Part shown: positions 1 to 7,762 of the stretch, in pieces
Position numbering within the stretch: position 1 is the stretch's first letter
Layout: each line of letters starts with the position of its first letter
NCBI GenBank assembly: GCA_964496505.1
Contig: CAZBZV010000004.1
Span: forward strand, 34,148-98,147
Source: JAABVY01 sp964496505
GTDB lineage: Bacteria; Zixibacteria; MSB-5A5; JAABVY01
Length of the DNA: 64,000 nt
Direction of reading: 5' to 3'
Made by a program: the position numbers and the translations under genes
Notes under the pieces: generated by a model
Seen by the model: the letters and a program-made list of their open reading frames with translations, nothing else
Databases searched by the model: none
Told to the model about the DNA's origin: nothing

Positions 1-130
1 GAAGCTTCAAGACCATCTGATCTTCATAGGGAAATGAAACTTTCTCTATGCAGCCGCAAAACGACATGCAGTCTTCAGCATAAGTCTTGCAGAGGCTCAC
101 TTCGTCATATGTCAAATCAGGAAGCAGCAT
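1..130 (-). CDS. Partial phage protein downstream of portal (truncated by window edge)
   Basis: The reading frame opens at an ATG at 128-130 and stays open to the left edge, giving 43 residues beginning MLLPDLTYDEVSLCKTY. A strong ribosome binding site, AAGGAG, lies six bases before the ATG, and the start overlaps the last 14 bases of the portal gene, as in a coupled phage operon. The visible part has several cysteines (CMSFCGC) and no motif I recognise. The slot after a portal gene is often a head morphogenesis protein, but that is only inference from position. Confidence 0.6.
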   Translation of the reverse strand, partial: MLLPDLTYDEVSLCKTYAEDCMSFCGCIEKVSFPYEDQMVLKL

Positions 131-1715
131 TTCTCTCCTTATGCACCTTTTCCATAAAATCATGGATGGCTTTTAGGCCAATCTTGACCTGGTTATCATC
201 CACATCTTCCGGATTTTCAGGAAAGATCGGTGTAATCTCGCGCATGATCTGGAATAGCGGTTTACCCATAAATTCCTGTGGCACCTCCGGAACCTCGACA
301 TTGGCTGTCTTGGCCCACATGTCGTAAATCATATCGAGAGTGGCCTGCTCTTTGTAAGGCGACATTGCCCGGGCAACCAGAGATTTATCTGTTGTGGAAT
401 GGCCCTTGGATTTGAATTTCCAGTATTTGACCTCCATGGCCGGGAATAATCGGTCGTTTATCAGGGCGTCAAATTGCTCTCGCCATGGTTTGAAGACCTG
501 GCCTTCGGCAAATATGATTGATTCCTTGGCAGTGGCCCGGGTATAGTCGGAAGAATCGCCAACAATCAAAGGCGGAAGCCGGAAGCTCATGCGCGCATCC
601 ACTTTGGCGTTCTTCTGATAATCCGTGAACAGGGCGTCCTGGACCGTCTCCATGGTCAAAGGCTTTACATCGATCTTGACCGCGTTATGCTGATCTCCGG
701 GCGCCACATTCTTATCCATGAATGGCACTGCCTCCAGGACCATACTGCGGCCTGCATTCTGAGTGCCCTTGATCTGCTTAAATGCATTTTTGATGGTCTG
801 AATGGAATCGGAAGTCAAAGTACCTCCGGATACTGTAATCATGAACTCCGGAACGGCCCTGTTATCGAAATAGAAATAGTTCACTTCTTCCGATTTGCGC
901 AGGCCGTATATTTTGATGCGATTGCCATACCAACGCGGCTGGCCGTAGATATCATGAGGACAGAAGATCTTGAGATAGATCAGCTCATTGGCCTCTTCAT
1001 TTGGATTTGCGGAGGATAGCACCGAGCCGTCTCTGTAGGATATCGGCCGGGGATCCAGAAATTCCTTGAAGAATACTTTCTTGCCATTTACGAGCTGCAC
1101 ATAACGGCGGAAGCGTTTGCGCTTTATCTTGGTCTTATATTCTCCGGTAATCTCATCTATGACATTGATTTCGTACTCAGTATATTCCCGATCGCGCTTG
1201 GTCATGAAGAGATAGATCGAAGGCACCCTGACAAGCTCCTCGATCTCGCCAATGCGATTGCGCACGATCTCAACCCCGGTTCTGCCGGTAGTCTCGCGGT
1301 CGATTCTAAGCTCATAGCGAAGCTCTGTAAACGACTGATCCGGATTGATATGCCTGAAGAATTCTATCAGCCTGGCATATTCCTCATCCCGGGCAGTCAA
1401 TTCTTGTTCTGTCAGCTCTTCATCCTTATGCCGGGCCTCGAGCTCATAACCGAGACAGTCGATATTGACTGCCATGGCATCCGTCAGGCTGCCCAAAATT
1501 CCCGAATATTCCAACAGGCGCGAAAGCTCGAGGGCGTTGGTTCTCGGCGCAATGATTTCCAGGCCGCCTACGCGCGAATCCTCGGCCAGCATTACATTGC
1601 TGACATTGGTCTTATCGAAGTTGCCATAGCTCGTCTTGCCGAAAGTATAGGCTCTCGCTTCGATCAGCTGCTGGCCATCACCTAAGTTGATCTGTTTTTC
1701 CACCGTACCCGGCAT
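117..1715 (-). CDS. Phage portal protein, PBSX-like
   Basis: This 532-residue protein resembles the PBSX-type portal family, the dodecameric ring at the capsid vertex through which DNA enters and leaves. Support comes from its length, the terminase gene directly upstream, and a C-terminal region with family-like text (RLPPLIVGDSSDYTRATAKES, then FAEGQVFKPWREQFDALIN). I chose the ATG at 1713-1715, which overlaps the terminase stop as TGATG and implies translational coupling; a TTG one codon earlier is the alternative. No membrane segment or signal peptide is visible. The identification rests on sequence feel plus synteny; the synteny is strong. Confidence 0.8.
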   Translation of the reverse strand: MPGTVEKQINLGDGQQLIEARAYTFGKTSYGNFDKTNVSNVMLAEDSRVGGLEIIAPRTNALELSRLLEYSGILGSLTDAMAVNIDCLGYELEARHKDEELTEQELTARDEEYARLIEFFRHINPDQSFTELRYELRIDRETTGRTGVEIVRNRIGEIEELVRVPSIYLFMTKRDREYTEYEINVIDEITGEYKTKIKRKRFRRYVQLVNGKKVFFKEFLDPRPISYRDGSVLSSANPNEEANELIYLKIFCPHDIYGQPRWYGNRIKIYGLRKSEEVNYFYFDNRAVPEFMITVSGGTLTSDSIQTIKNAFKQIKGTQNAGRSMVLEAVPFMDKNVAPGDQHNAVKIDVKPLTMETVQDALFTDYQKNAKVDARMSFRLPPLIVGDSSDYTRATAKESIIFAEGQVFKPWREQFDALINDRLFPAMEVKYWKFKSKGHSTTDKSLVARAMSPYKEQATLDMIYDMWAKTANVEVPEVPQEFMGKPLFQIMREITPIFPENPEDVDDNQVKIGLKAIHDFMEKVHKERNAAS

Positions 1716-3337
1716 CAATTCCTGCCTGTCGTCTTTTGATAGTTAATCCATGAATCAAGGTGCTCCACGGCGCCGTCATTTATCCAGAAGGCCATCAGGA
1801 TATCGTCATGCTCGCCTCCGGGGAATCTGTGGAGCTCATCTATGATTATGTCAGTGATGATTCTGTCATTCTCGGTCTTATAAGGCAGTAAAATCCTGCG
1901 GTTCTCGAACTTAACGCCCAGCTTCGGCACGCCCTTGAACTTGTTATTCTTGTTCTTGCCGGTATGGTGCTTGACTATGGGAACGCCGGTTTCATTAGTC
2001 AGCCGCCAGATATCCTGGGCGCCGAAAGCATTCTCTTCGTAATAATGAAATTCCGGCTTGAATATCCTGTCAAGCCTTTCTACGACCTCAAGCTTCTGTT
2101 TTGGAGTCAGGCCGCGTTCTCTGAATAGATGTATGACCTCAATATGCCCGTTGGGAAGAACACCGGCTGTGATTGATACAAAATATGAGGAATCGCTGGC
2201 TTCCGCCGTTTCCTTATCAGTTACAATTGCCGGATCGGTTCCGCGCACTATTCCGACATAGCGGCTTGAGGGCGTATAGCTTCCGACAACATTTACGGCG
2301 CCTTTTGACAGATCTACCCGTATTGGTGCGTACGAAATATCTTCATTTCTGCAGGCCTCCAGCCATTCCAGTTTGATAAGTGCGGTCTCATCTGAAGTGA
2401 CTATATTTTGATAGACCAGATTGAAGTTTCGTGTACCGTGGCTATAGCGCTTCTGGAGGAGGTATTCCATGGGCCGGTTGATCGGATCGAGGCATTTGCC
2501 GCGGTTGCCGCGGATTATAACCTTGGCCTTAATCCACAGGCCGTCTTCATCCAGCTCGGGTGTATCCAATGTGACGAATTCATAATCTTCCGGCTCTTCG
2601 ATTATGGCCTTATCTATGCGAATATCCCAATGAGCCTGCTTCAGGAAGTGTCCGTAGAGATCGGCATAATCATATCGCGTACCGATAAATATGACCGATC
2701 CGCCTTTGTCCAGGCGCTCTTCGATCGTGGTGTTGTATTTTCTGAGGATTTTCTTGCGCTCGGTTTCGGAATTGGCGTTATCCTCGGTCACAACGTCGTC
2801 CAAAACGATTAGATCATAGCGGCCGCCAGTAATGTTGCCGCCGATTCCTGCCGCCTTGACGGTGGGATCAGGCAGGTTCTGATCGCGTGCCACCTGAATT
2901 TTGGTCTTGGTCCAGTTTCTGACCTCAGTCTCGCCCGCGGCCGGTACATAGAAATGCCCGAAATCCTCGATTATTCTGCCATTGTTGCGGAGTTCATTTG
3001 AAATAACCTGGAGGTTTTCTTTGGCCTTATCCTCCGTGCCGGATAATAGAAGGATTCGAATATTGCGGTTGTAAAGCACCTTCTTTAAGACAAAAATCCG
3101 GGCAACAGCGAAGGTCTTTCCGTGGGCCACCGGGGCCAAAACTCCGGCATTTGGTTTGCGATCGAGAAATTCCAGCCATTCTATCTGGTAGTCTCTGAGT
3201 TCGACATGAAGGTAATATTTGGCGAAATACTTCCAGCTGTGATCTGCCAGCCAGCGCCGGCCCTCGGGGGTTTCGGTCAGAACCTTCTGAAGTTGTTCGA
3301 TATCAGCATCGGATAATGTATTTTTAGCCTTAGCCAT
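1715..3337 (-). CDS. terL: Phage terminase large subunit
   Basis: This is the ATPase-nuclease motor that packages phage DNA, 540 residues. A Walker A-like motif APVAHGKTF lies at about residues 68-76 and a Walker B YDLIVLDD at 174-181. An RNase H-like nuclease half follows (GTDPAIV, then HYYEENAFGAQ). The frame is open upstream to 3913, but that extension runs through the small subunit gene in another frame. I take the ATG at 3335-3337, two bases before the small subunit stop. Its neighbours, small subunit upstream and portal downstream, give the classic packaging order. Confidence 0.9.
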   Translation of the reverse strand: MAKAKNTLSDADIEQLQKVLTETPEGRRWLADHSWKYFAKYYLHVELRDYQIEWLEFLDRKPNAGVLAPVAHGKTFAVARIFVLKKVLYNRNIRILLLSGTEDKAKENLQVISNELRNNGRIIEDFGHFYVPAAGETEVRNWTKTKIQVARDQNLPDPTVKAAGIGGNITGGRYDLIVLDDVVTEDNANSETERKKILRKYNTTIEERLDKGGSVIFIGTRYDYADLYGHFLKQAHWDIRIDKAIIEEPEDYEFVTLDTPELDEDGLWIKAKVIIRGNRGKCLDPINRPMEYLLQKRYSHGTRNFNLVYQNIVTSDETALIKLEWLEACRNEDISYAPIRVDLSKGAVNVVGSYTPSSRYVGIVRGTDPAIVTDKETAEASDSSYFVSITAGVLPNGHIEVIHLFRERGLTPKQKLEVVERLDRIFKPEFHYYEENAFGAQDIWRLTNETGVPIVKHHTGKNKNNKFKGVPKLGVKFENRRILLPYKTENDRIITDIIIDELHRFPGGEHDDILMAFWINDGAVEHLDSWINYQKTTGRN

Positions 3338-3338
3338 T

Positions 3339-3911
3339 TCATGCTTTATCCGCAAGTCTATCGGCGATTGCGTCTCCAAGAGCCTTGGCGTTGAAATCGC
3401 CGAGTTTGTCGGTAAGTGTGGACAGGAATTTGCGGAGATCCTCGTTATCGGCAGACTGAGCAGGAGCAGAAGAGTTATCAGGACGGGAGTCAGCTTCGCC
3501 TTCCAGGAATTTGATAAGGCGCTCGAGCATGGATAATGACTTGATGCCGAGAGGGAGCTCCGGGGCTTTCCCCTGCTCTTTTTGTTTTTTGAGTTCTTTA
3601 AGCCAGGAATTAAGGCCCGCGACAACGATAGCCTTATATCCCTCAACGCGTTTGGCCAGATCGTTGCTGATTTTTTGATCGACTTTTGCATTAGCTTTGG
3701 CCTTGATTTCGGAGAGGCGTTTTTCCCATTTATTAATCCGTTTGTAGCGGGCAACGGTTTTGTGATGAACCGCGCACTTCCGTGATACTTCCCGGATACT
3801 TTGTTGCTCACACCAGACCTGAAACATCCGTTCCTGTTTGGCAGGAGGAATCTTAACATAGCCCCTATTGCTCGGGCGTTTCTTCTTTTTGCCTTTCTTC
3901 TTTCCAGCCAC
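3339..3911 (-). CDS. terS: Phage terminase small subunit, HTH protein
   Basis: A 190-residue protein with a very basic N-terminus (KKKGKKKKRP) and a helix-turn-helix at about residues 25-60 (SIREVSRKCAVHHKTVARYKR). This is the usual layout of small terminase subunits that recognise the packaging site. A helical middle and an acidic, low-complexity tail follow. It stops two bases before the large subunit start. The assignment depends on the HTH plus position. The preceding stretch holds the tRNA-like gene and the end of the Mom-like gene. Confidence 0.72.
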   Translation of the reverse strand: MAGKKKGKKKKRPSNRGYVKIPPAKQERMFQVWCEQQSIREVSRKCAVHHKTVARYKRINKWEKRLSEIKAKANAKVDQKISNDLAKRVEGYKAIVVAGLNSWLKELKKQKEQGKAPELPLGIKSLSMLERLIKFLEGEADSRPDNSSAPAQSADNEDLRKFLSTLTDKLGDFNAKALGDAIADRLADKA

Positions 3912-3915
3912 ACAG

Positions 3916-4635
3916 TTACAGCCTCACATCCTGTCTTGTATTTTGGAGCGCAGGGGTCGGAGTCGAACCGCCTTCTCCCGGCTGGAAGCCGGGCGCATCA
4001 GCACTAATGCTTCCTGCGCGTGATTTCTTTGGATATGGCTTATCAGATAATTGCGACAATTTGTCTCGCATTTCTTTATCAAGTGGCATCAGGTATTTGT
4101 ATTTACCGGTGCCTACTACAACTCTTGCTTTAGGATCGATGTGCTTTCTGAGCCAGGCAATGCCGCATTTGCCGTACCGGCTCCCGATTGTCCTGCGGTG
4201 CTTCAGCTGGCCGAAAAGCATAATGCCGCGTTCAAACGCATGCTCTCCGACATATTTCCAGTTTCCGGCCTGATATATAGCTCCGATATGGCCCTCATTG
4301 GAATCTGCATATGAGACGACCAGGCGGGTTCCTGGGCAATGTTTCTTGAGCATCTTCAGACTAATGGAAATGATCTTCGTTACCGGGGATTTATGTTTAT
4401 CCAGGGCCACGCGTACAAGCTCACATACTTCTGTCATTTTGAGCCCGTAGGGTCTGCCGATATATTGACATGCGCCGAGGTTGAAGATCACGGCGCCGAT
4501 AAATCTGCCATTTTCCCACACGCCGATCTTGACCGTTTTGCAGGATGGCATGGTTCTTGAATAATGCCAGTGCTTGACCGCGTATTCAGCCGCTTTATAA
4601 CTGCACCAGTCTAATTTCAGATCTACTTTCTGCAT
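3916..4635 (-). CDS. Mom-like DNA (adenine) modification protein
   Basis: A 239-residue protein resembling phage Mu Mom and its relatives, GNAT-fold enzymes that add a bulky group to adenine in phage DNA and so block host restriction. The segments HWHYSRTMPSCKTVKIGVWE, CELVRVAL and SYADSNEGHIGAIYQAGNW are what I recognise; the last is the strongest family signature. The start overlaps the end of the ParB-like gene by 13 bases. The last 35 or so codons run through a tRNA-Gly-like gene on the same strand, so the real C-terminus is odd: residues after about 200 (GFQPGEGGSTPTPALQ) look like translated tRNA. Function in this phage is inferred. Confidence 0.72.
   Translation of the reverse strand: MQKVDLKLDWCSYKAAEYAVKHWHYSRTMPSCKTVKIGVWENGRFIGAVIFNLGACQYIGRPYGLKMTEVCELVRVALDKHKSPVTKIISISLKMLKKHCPGTRLVVSYADSNEGHIGAIYQAGNWKYVGEHAFERGIMLFGQLKHRRTIGSRYGKCGIAWLRKHIDPKARVVVGTGKYKYLMPLDKEMRDKLSQLSDKPYPKKSRAGSISADAPGFQPGEGGSTPTPALQNTRQDVRL
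3944..4019 (-). tRNA. tRNA-Gly(TCC)-like gene, degenerate, phage-borne
   Basis: The minus strand folds as a 76-base tRNA with encoded CCA. It has a 7-bp acceptor stem GCGCAGG/CCTGCGC, discriminator T then CCA, D stem GCAT/ATGC, a perfect 5-bp anticodon stem CCCGG/CCGGG with 7-base loop CTTCCAG (anticodon TCC), and a T arm with loop TTCGACT. Oddities: the 3' side of the T stem has one bulged A, and the D arm lacks T8, A14 and the usual GG. It lies inside the 3' end of the Mom-like reading frame. It could be a working phage tRNA or a decaying one. Confidence 0.58.
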
Positions 4636-5138
4636 GGCGTAAACTCATGTCCACAATTCGGGCAGACAATCGGCTCCTTTTCATCAAGTCTGTCCTGTTC
4701 ATCTTCTGAAGCAGGCTTAAATATCTCTGGCTCTGGAATTGTGACTTCCAGAAGGTCCAGGCCTACGATTTCCGCCAATTCTCCAACTTCGACATTCAAT
4801 GCCTGAAGAATAGGCCGAGCTTCCGGCGTAAATTCTCCGGCTATCTGGGGATTGTTCAGTGTAAAGAAAATCGCATCTTCGGTCTTCTGATCTACATCGA
4901 TGATCTTGACCGGCGCCGTCTTTCGTCCTTCCTCAAGTAGAATATCACAGCGTTGGTGGCCGCTTACGATGTGATTGGTGCGTTTGTTGACGATAATGTC
5001 ATCCAAAAGGCCAAACTTCTTGAGACTGCCCTTCAAAGCAGCTTTCGCCTCATCTGAGATGAAGCGGGTTTCGGCCTGTTGTGGATGCGGTTTTAATTTC
5101 TTCAAAGACATTCTTTTAATCTCGTATTGGGATTTCAT
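4623..5138 (-). CDS. ParB-like nuclease-domain protein with C-terminal zinc ribbon
   Basis: A 171-residue protein. The N-terminal 90 residues match the ParB/Srx fold: LKKLKPHPQQAETRF, then IIVNKRTNHIVSGHQRCDIL with the GHxR signature, then the VKIIDVD strand. The C-terminus carries CPNCGHEFTPC, a probable zinc knuckle. Phage proteins of this type sit near DNA modification or packaging genes; here the next gene, overlapping by 13 bases, is Mom-like. No full ParB helix-turn-helix is present, so a role in plasmid-style partition is unlikely. The upstream 140 bases are strongly structured. ATG start with GAGAGGG ten bases upstream. Confidence 0.72.
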   Translation of the reverse strand: MKSQYEIKRMSLKKLKPHPQQAETRFISDEAKAALKGSLKKFGLLDDIIVNKRTNHIVSGHQRCDILLEEGRKTAPVKIIDVDQKTEDAIFFTLNNPQIAGEFTPEARPILQALNVEVGELAEIVGLDLLEVTIPEPEIFKPASEDEQDRLDEKEPIVCPNCGHEFTPCRK

Positions 5139-5166
5139 CGAAGTGCCCTCTCCGGCGGGACCTCTT

Positions 5167-5279
5167 CCGGTAAAGTGAGAATCAATCTCTGTCGATCTCT
5201 TTACCGGGAGTAGCAGGTTCGCCTGTGGCCGCGCTCCAACGCGGTCGGTTGGAGAGATGCACCTCTCCGACTTACTCCC
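5167..5279 (-). ncRNA. Candidate structured leader RNA upstream of ParB/Mom/terminase genes
   Basis: Most of this gene-free gap can fold. Positions 5206-5279 form a cloverleaf: closing stem GGGAGTA/TACTCCC (7 bp) around three hairpins, CAGG-ttcg-CCTG, CCGCG-ctccaa-CGCGG and GGAGAG-atgca(c)-CTCTCC. Next to it, CCGGTAAAG at 5167-5175 pairs with CTTTACCGG at 5199-5207 (9 bp), sharing two bases with the cloverleaf stem, so the two folds compete. Strand is taken from the flanking genes. It is not a tRNA: the central loop has six bases and there is no proper T arm. Confidence 0.4.
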
Positions 5280-5282
5280 TGA

Positions 5283-5921
5283 TTATTTATCTATTTCGAG
5301 TTCATAAACTCTGAAAAAGCTGTACCAGCCCTCATATACGAAGCCCTGTTTGGTCTTCAATCCGTTGACATAGATTGTCATGCGCTCGCCTTCATACATT
5401 CCGTCTTTGCCGGGGCGGTAGGAATCGTCGCCGTAAAAGGGTGCAAACCACATCTTCCCTTCTTTCTGGACGACATATAATCCGCAGCATAATCCGGAAG
5501 GATCGCGCATGCTTATTAGGTCAAGGGGCTTCAATGGGCGTGTACTATCGCCGTAATCAACTGTGATATCGGCGCCATAAATAAAATTGCACCAGCGATT
5601 TTTCCAGAATAACTGGTCTTCGACAGATGATATCCATTCGAATTCCTGTTTGATGGTGTCAGGGCCTTCAAATATCTCTCTTGCCAGGTCATAAGCAGAA
5701 TCACCGGCAATTTGATATTGCCAGTCGTAGCTCACAATGAGAGAGTCACCATTAACGACTTCCCATTTGTAGCCTTCAGCGCATTTAGTGACTTTGCCGA
5801 AAATGTAGGTTGTGTCGAATTTGTCGGAGATTTCGGTCTTGAGATATACGTCTTTGGCGGAGATTGGTGTCAGGCTCAGAAGTATTGCTATCGCCAGTAT
5901 CAGAGTCATTGCCTTCTTCAT
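5283..5921 (-). CDS. Secreted protein of unknown function
   Basis: A 212-residue protein with a clear signal peptide: basic MKK, a hydrophobic run AMTLILAIAILLSLTP, and a likely cleavage after ISA. The mature part is rich in aromatic and acidic residues (DYGDSTRPLKPLDLIS, CCGLYVVQKEGKMWFAPFYG), suggesting a small beta-rich exported domain. I recognise no family. It lies among phage genes, between the small HTH protein and the structured leader of the ParB/Mom genes, so it may be a lysogenic conversion protein; that is inference. Confidence 0.65.
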   Translation of the reverse strand: MKKAMTLILAIAILLSLTPISAKDVYLKTEISDKFDTTYIFGKVTKCAEGYKWEVVNGDSLIVSYDWQYQIAGDSAYDLAREIFEGPDTIKQEFEWISSVEDQLFWKNRWCNFIYGADITVDYGDSTRPLKPLDLISMRDPSGLCCGLYVVQKEGKMWFAPFYGDDSYRPGKDGMYEGERMTIYVNGLKTKQGFVYEGWYSFFRVYELEIDK

Positions 5922-6058
5922 ACATTCCCTCCGGGGTTAACGACCAAGTGCGGGTGGCTAATCCCGCACCGGTCTCTTTTCCCTGCAAAAACAAAAAGTG
6001 AGGTGATTCACTTTGTCTGAAGGCAAAATGATTAAATGTTGAGAGGGTTACAATGGGT

Positions 6059-6102
6059 TTTGTCCATCTTTGGGGGAAATTTTGTCCATCTTTGGGGGAA
6101 AT
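6059..6102. repeat. Perfect 22-bp tandem repeat, two copies
   Basis: The unit runs from TTTGTCCATC to TTTGGGGGAAAT and occurs at 6059-6080 and 6081-6102 with no mismatch. It sits in the 200-base gap between the small HTH gene (ends 6128) and the secreted-protein gene (starts 5921). Two identical 22-mers are two helical turns apart, a spacing suited to cooperative protein binding. A second inverted repeat, AAAGTGA (5995-6001) with TCACTTT (6008-6014), lies closer to the downstream gene. A role as operator for the neighbouring HTH protein is inference. Confidence 0.6.
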
Positions 6103-6127
6103 AATACTATTAATTCATTGAACGATA

Positions 6128-6301
6128 CTATCTTCTGCCATAGACAATATTTTCAATGGATTTTGGGGATAAATCGTATTCTCCGGCCAATTTTTCTATA
6201 ACTGACGCCGCCTGCCTTTTACCCTTCTCTTTGAGGCGATAATATTTCTGCCGGATTTCTTGATTTCTTTTCTGCACATATGGATTAGGCTTCCCTGCCA
6301 T
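6128..6301 (-). CDS. Small HTH protein, Mor-like
   Basis: A 57-residue frame starting MAGKPNPYVQKRNQEIR, with AGAGGT eight bases before the ATG. The C-terminal half (AASVIEKLAGEYDLSPKSIENI) reads as a helix-turn-helix of the kind found in Mor/C-type phage activators and small resolvase-like HTH proteins. Its length fits an isolated DNA-binding domain. It lies just upstream of a tandem 22-bp repeat and the late-looking genes, so it may regulate them. Function is inferred from the HTH only. Confidence 0.6.
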   Translation of the reverse strand: MAGKPNPYVQKRNQEIRQKYYRLKEKGKRQAASVIEKLAGEYDLSPKSIENIVYGRR

Positions 6302-6362
6302 ACACAGACCTCTTATCTTAGAATGCTCTCCACTGTGAATATATTATGTTCTTCATTATCCA

Positions 6363-6656
6363 TCAATGATTTCTGTCTCTGCCGGACTCTACCGGTACAA
6401 TGCAATCGCCTTTGAATTTCGCCCCCGGAATTTGTTTCGCAGGCTTGGGCTTCGGTATCTGAAGGGCCTTGATTGTGTCTTCTATGGTCTCGGCTTCGAC
6501 CTCACGTATGCGCCTTTCTATCTCTTCCTTTTTGAACTTCAGGACTGTAATCCATTTCTCCTTGGCCTCCGAGTAGGTCATTGTTCCGAAATCTCGGTCA
6601 TAATAAATGCCTGCCGAATTCACGTACCAGCGTCTTTCATCCTGCAAATTCGCCAT
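6363..6656 (-). CDS. Hypothetical phage protein
   Basis: A 97-residue protein that begins directly after the RusA-like gene stops (start 6656, preceding stop 6657). It is highly charged, with a helical acidic-basic centre (LKFKKEEIERRIREVEAETIEDTIKAL) and a proline-lysine stretch near the end. I recognise no family. It is kept because of tight packing in the operon and an open frame filling the whole interval. Confidence 0.6.
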   Translation of the reverse strand: MANLQDERRWYVNSAGIYYDRDFGTMTYSEAKEKWITVLKFKKEEIERRIREVEAETIEDTIKALQIPKPKPAKQIPGAKFKGDCIVPVESGRDRNH

Positions 6657-7061
6657 CTATACCTCCTCCACTCTTATCAGCGCCCCCGGTTTCTGCCCGG
6701 GCTGAACGTACGCTTTGAATGATCCACCATCAGCAACTATAAAGCGATCGTCCGTCCAGAGGACCTTGTTTAAAGCATCCTCGGTTCCTTTGATCAGGTT
6801 ATTTAGATCACCCTCGGTTGGCACACAAGGAAATCTCCATTTCGGTTTCTTGGGCCGCGGTAAATAAAACATGAATGCAACCCTGAGGAATACCCCGGCC
6901 GGGATCGGTCTCTTCTTCCAGTGCCGTTTCGCGTAATCCCGGCAAAACTCCTTCCAGGCCGCGGCGCCGGCATGATAATTTGATACAAAACCATGACCGA
7001 AGTTTCGAGGCCTTTGTTGCGGCCGCGGCCAGCCCTCGATTTTGAACGTCAGGAGCTCCAT
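6657..7061 (-). CDS. rusA: RusA-like Holliday junction resolvase
   Basis: A 134-residue protein of the RusA family, dimeric endonucleases that cut Holliday junctions during phage recombination and DNA packaging. The N-terminus FKIEGWPRPQQRPR and the acidic cluster PTEGDLNNLIKGTEDALNK, then WTDDRFI, match the family; the aspartates near residues 85, 95 and 103 are the metal ligands expected for it. The start ATG overlaps the TAA of the preceding small gene (TAATG). With SbcDC, the annealing protein and HerA it completes a recombination set. Confidence 0.88.
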   Translation of the reverse strand: MELLTFKIEGWPRPQQRPRNFGHGFVSNYHAGAAAWKEFCRDYAKRHWKKRPIPAGVFLRVAFMFYLPRPKKPKWRFPCVPTEGDLNNLIKGTEDALNKVLWTDDRFIVADGGSFKAYVQPGQKPGALIRVEEV

Positions 7062-7228
7062 TAGGCCTTATACTTCTTCACGGTTTCGAGGATGATCTCA
7101 TCCGGATGACAGGCCAGCTCCGAAAAGGCGCATTTGATCACCTCCTTCACCTGGGCGATATCCAGGTTCTTTGCCCCGCCTTCATTTAAGGTCACCTTCT
7201 TTGCAAATTCATTTAAATCGATTGCCAT
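7061..7228 (-). CDS. Small hypothetical phage protein
   Basis: A 55-residue frame, MAIDLNEFAKKVTLNEGG at the start and VKKYKA at the end, with AAAGGACC upstream of the ATG. Its stop overlaps the RusA start (TAATG), showing coupling. The central NLDIAQVKEVIKCAF looks helical. Similar short proteins precede RusA in other phages, but I assign no function. Confidence 0.6.
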   Translation of the reverse strand: MAIDLNEFAKKVTLNEGGAKNLDIAQVKEVIKCAFSELACHPDEIILETVKKYKA

Positions 7229-7244
7229 CTTCAGGTCCTTTCTC

Positions 7245-7279
7245 AGAGCGGCCGGGGTCTGGCCGACCGCTCTTTTTTT
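7245..7279 (+). terminator. Hairpin with T-run on the plus strand
   Basis: AGAGCGG (7245-7251) pairs with CCGCTCT (7267-7273), followed by seven Ts. All local genes run on the minus strand, so this would stop rightward (antisense) transcription rather than end a known gene. The rest of the 138-base gap to 7366 shows nothing. Confidence 0.4.
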
Positions 7280-7366
7280 GACATCGTCATTTGATAGTGA
7301 TCTTTGTTAACACTCACACCTGTCGGTGCTAATAAAACGAAAGTGGATTACTTCTTACGCGAGGTA

Positions 7367-7762
7367 CTATTCCATCGCATCACCTCCTTCGGGTTCGATC
7401 TCAACGTTTGTGAGTACGCAGGAATATCTGGCCAGAATATTAAGCTGCTCTTTGGTCAATTCGGTTTGACCAGGCAGAACAGGCTTTCCTTCATGCTCGA
7501 GTATCCTTATCCAGCCTTCACGGACTGGCATTAGAATCATCGTCTTTGGTGATGCAGAAGCCAGATCGATACCGGTTATCGGGCTATAGCATTCACAATT
7601 GAGTGTCTCCAGCCACTCCCTCTGGAAATATTTCAGCTTGATTCCAAAGAAGTCCTCAAGAAACATTGGCAGACCATCAGGCCCTTGGTAATTCCTTGTT
7701 GCCAACTGCATTTCCTGTCTGTGTTCCGGCGTAAATTCGTATTTCCCAGGATTATCCGGCAT
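7367..7762 (-). CDS. Hypothetical phage protein
   Basis: A 131-residue protein (MPDNPGKYEFTPEHRQEM at the start) with no signal or membrane segment. It overlaps the DnaC-like gene by 11 bases, so it belongs to the replication operon. Text such as DFFGIKLKYFQREWLE recalls short phage replication accessory proteins, but I recognise no named family. Confidence 0.62.
   Translation of the reverse strand: MPDNPGKYEFTPEHRQEMQLATRNYQGPDGLPMFLEDFFGIKLKYFQREWLETLNCECYSPITGIDLASASPKTMILMPVREGWIRILEHEGKPVLPGQTELTKEQLNILARYSCVLTNVEIEPEGGDAME

Noticed and set aside
3338..3913. Long upstream extension of the terminase large subunit frame
   Set aside because: It is in another frame of the small subunit gene; its text (basic, low complexity) is not protein-like, and the internal ATG fits operon spacing.
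5206..5279. Cloverleaf as a tRNA gene
   Set aside because: The central loop has six bases, the T-arm-like hairpin has a 4-base loop, and there is no CCA or conserved T-loop on the coding strand.
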